From the NCBI GenBank assembly GCA_039812545.1, contig JBDIAR010000189.1, positions 1 through 6,095 of the forward strand: 6,095 nt of DNA, in the 5' to 3' direction. Positions 4,934-6,095 of the stretch are shown in pieces. Numbering within the stretch: position 1 is the first letter of the stretch; every line of letters starts with the position of its first letter. The translations under genes were made by a program, and so were the position numbers. Source of the stretch: JBDIAR01 sp039812545. GTDB lineage: Bacteria; Actinomycetota; Actinomycetes; Actinomycetales; Dermatophilaceae. The notes beneath the pieces were generated by a model. It was not told the DNA's origin. It did not search any database and saw nothing but the letters and a program-made list of their open reading frames with translations.

Positions 4934-5772
4934 TCGACGACCACCGGTGCGTGATCGCTCATCCGTTCCTCGTACCGGTCCGCCCGATCCACCGCGGCGC
5001 CGATCGCGCTGCGCGCCAACACCGGCGACGCCAGGTGGTAGTCGATCCGCCAGCCGCGGTCCTCGTCGAACGCCCGTCCGAGCCAACTCCACCAGGAGTA
5101 GGGCCCCGCCGCACCCGGATTCAGCCGCCGGACGACGTCGACAAGTCGGCGCGGACCGAGCAGCGCGTCGAACCAGGCGCGTTCCTCGGGGAAGAAGCCG
5201 GGCACCTGCCGACTGGCCCGCCAGTTGTGCAGATCCGCGCCGGTGTGCGCGATGTTGAGGTCGCCGAGCAGCAGGAATTGCCTGCCCCGGCGCGCCGCCG
5301 ATCGACGCGCCGCCGTGACGTGTCGGGCATACCCGGCGAGGAAGTCGATCTTGCGGGCGTATGCCAGTCCCCCGTCTGGTGCCTCACGCGCCTTGTGCTG
5401 CAAGTGGGTCGGCATACCTCCCTTGGGCAGGTACAACGAGGCGACGGTGAGCGGCCGGTCGGACAGGTCTACCTCCAGGTAGCGTCCCTCGCCGGTGAAA
5501 GCGCGCAACTCCCGCGGCACGGGGGCCTTGGCGAAGGTCCGGACGGCGGCGGGCTCAGGCCTGGTCAGAATCGCGACTCCGTTGCGGCCCTTGCGATTCC
5601 CGGGTTCGTATGCCAGTCGGTACCCGTCGAACACCCCGTCGGGAAGGTCGTCCGGCGAGCAGCGGACCTCCTGCAGGGCGACAACGTCGCAGTCGCGGCT
5701 CTGTAGCCACGACGCGAAGCCCCGACGATGGGCGGCGCGAATCCCATTGACGTTGAACGTCGCAACGCGCAT
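4921..5772 (-). CDS. xth: Exodeoxyribonuclease III / AP endonuclease (EEP superfamily)
   Basis: A 283-residue Mg-dependent endonuclease-exonuclease-phosphatase fold enzyme. Family members cut DNA at abasic sites and trim 3' ends in base excision repair. All active-site motifs are present: N7 in ATFNVNGIRA, metal ligand E35 in LQEVR, Y114 in SLYLPKG, D171 and N173 in GDLNIAHT, D244 in WRIDYHL, and the D273-H274 pair in SDHAPV. The length is near the E. coli enzyme (268), with extra residues around 119-135. The start at 5772 gives Met-Arg-Val directly before the first strand, as usual; the open frame upstream to 6021 overlaps the GrpB gene and is not coding. The ribosome-binding site is weak (GAG on its strand). 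The gene begins 13 bases after the stop of the GrpB/CoaE gene, so the two are probably co-transcribed. It holds four of the fourteen GTATGCC words. Confidence 0.96.
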   Translation of the reverse strand: MRVATFNVNGIRAAHRRGFASWLQSRDCDVVALQEVRCSPDDLPDGVFDGYRLAYEPGNRKGRNGVAILTRPEPAAVRTFAKAPVPRELRAFTGEGRYLEVDLSDRPLTVASLYLPKGGMPTHLQHKAREAPDGGLAYARKIDFLAGYARHVTAARRSAARRGRQFLLLGDLNIAHTGADLHNWRASRQVPGFFPEERAWFDALLGPRRLVDVVRRLNPGAAGPYSWWSWLGRAFDEDRGWRIDYHLASPVLARSAIGAAVDRADRYEERMSDHAPVVVDYRW

Positions 5773-5785
5773 GGGGTCGCTCGGG

Positions 5786-6095
5786 TCAGGTGCGGGGGAC
5801 GTCGGTCGGTCCACGCCACCCGGTCTCTTCGGCCCACTCGCGAGCCCGGTGCAGCGCCGTGCCGATCCACGGCTCCTTGGCGTCGGTGTAGGCGGTAGTA
5901 CTCCCGCCGGCGCCGCGGACCTGCGCGGCGAGCGCCCACTTCGCCTCCTCGTACGCCTCACGTTCCAGCGGATTGGCCCGCAGCCAGTCGCGGAAAAGCA
6001 GCGCCGTCGCCGCGTTCGCACTGAGATGCCGCCGCACGTGGACGTTGACGATCCGGCCGGGGTCCATCCCGCCGTAGAACCGTTTCGCCCACTCC
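5786..6095 (-). CDS. coaE: C-terminal part of GrpB-domain protein, probably a CoaE–GrpB fusion (partial)
   Basis: The last 102 codons of a gene that runs off the right edge; the frame is open to base 6095 with EWAKRFYGG before the first visible Met. The segment DPGRIVNVHVRR, then LLFRDWLRANPLEREAYEEAKWALA, then YTDAKEPWI and the tail AREWAEETGW are hallmarks of the C-terminal half of the GrpB nucleotidyltransferase-like domain. In many actinobacteria this domain is fused behind dephospho-CoA kinase (CoaE, last step of coenzyme A synthesis), and that gene commonly lies upstream of uvrB on the same strand, as here. The kinase part, if present, lies outside the window, so a stand-alone GrpB protein cannot be excluded. 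The Met at 6067 is internal, because conserved sequence continues upstream of it. The TGA at 5786-5788 precedes xth by 13 bases. Confidence 0.75.
   Translation of the reverse strand, partial: EWAKRFYGGMDPGRIVNVHVRRHLSANAATALLFRDWLRANPLEREAYEEAKWALAAQVRGAGGSTTAYTDAKEPWIGTALHRAREWAEETGWRGPTDVPRT

Larger units (their letters stand above)
39..5614. repeat. Dispersed heptamer GTATGCC / GGCATAC, 14 copies
   Basis: The span marks the first to last copy. Plus-orientation copies (GTATGCC) start at 39, 2458, 2797, 2912, 4120, 5359 and 5608. Minus-orientation copies (read as GGCATAC) start at 539, 1105, 3563, 3647, 4214, 5326 and 5411. Seven of fourteen extend to GTATGCCA. A near match, GTATGCA, covers the VOC start codon (3693-3699). 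Copies occur in uvrB (2), the CoA-binding gene (1), the methyltransferase (2), the VOC gene (2), xth (4) and three non-coding gaps (39, 2797, 3647). They encode Tyr-Ala, Ala-Tyr, Gly-Met-Pro and Gly-Ile-Pro, so several frames are used. My hand estimate for this composition is about 0.7 copies on both strands. Confidence 0.85.

Noticed and set aside
5773..6021. 83-residue N-terminal extension of the xth frame
   Set aside because: It overlaps the GrpB gene in another frame, is Arg/Pro-rich, and exonuclease III family proteins begin directly with the strand at 5772.

Overview
This is a very GC-rich bacterial window whose proteins look actinobacterial (Actinomycetota). The UvrB closely resembles the Streptomyces/Mycobacterium type, the kinase-linked GrpB tail is of the actinobacterial CoaE–GrpB form, and the small VOC and phosphatase-like proteins belong to families I know mainly from actinomycetes. 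I cannot place it below phylum with confidence; Micrococcales or a relative is a guess. I see no mobile element, tRNA, rRNA or CRISPR array.

Layout from left to right: positions 1-197 are a short non-coding stretch with a perfect 20-bp tandem duplication (145-184) just ahead of a small CoA-binding Rossmann protein (+, 198-674). One base beyond its stop comes the end of uvrB (-, 676-2787), so the two genes meet tail to tail. Upstream of uvrB an 85-base gap holds a decamer-periodic repeat and a likely leaderless promoter, then a class I SAM-dependent methyltransferase (-, 2873-3643). A 51-base divergent promoter region separates this from a two-domain VOC/glyoxalase-like protein (+, 3695-4453), followed after 42 bases by a minimal protein-tyrosine-phosphatase-like protein (+, 4496-4933). 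That gene overlaps tail to tail by 13 bases with exonuclease III (xth; -, 4921-5772). xth lies 13 bases downstream of the end of a GrpB domain (-, 5786 to the window edge), most likely the C-terminus of a CoaE–GrpB fusion.

The minus strand therefore carries a housekeeping and DNA-repair line (coaE, xth, methyltransferase, uvrB). This matches the actinobacterial coaE-to-uvrB neighbourhood, for example coaE–Rv1632c–uvrB in Mycobacterium tuberculosis, here with xth and a plus-strand VOC–phosphatase pair placed between. UvrB (nucleotide excision repair) and Xth (AP endonuclease, base excision repair) are functionally related. I see no functional link joining the VOC, phosphatase and methyltransferase genes.

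The most unusual signal is not a gene. The heptamer GTATGCC (reverse complement GGCATAC) occurs 14 times in 6.1 kb, seven times in each orientation, in several reading frames and in the intergenic gaps. My rough hand estimate for this base composition is about 0.7 occurrences. It behaves like a genome-wide DNA word (uptake-like, architecture-like or modification-related) and not like a gene-specific regulatory site.
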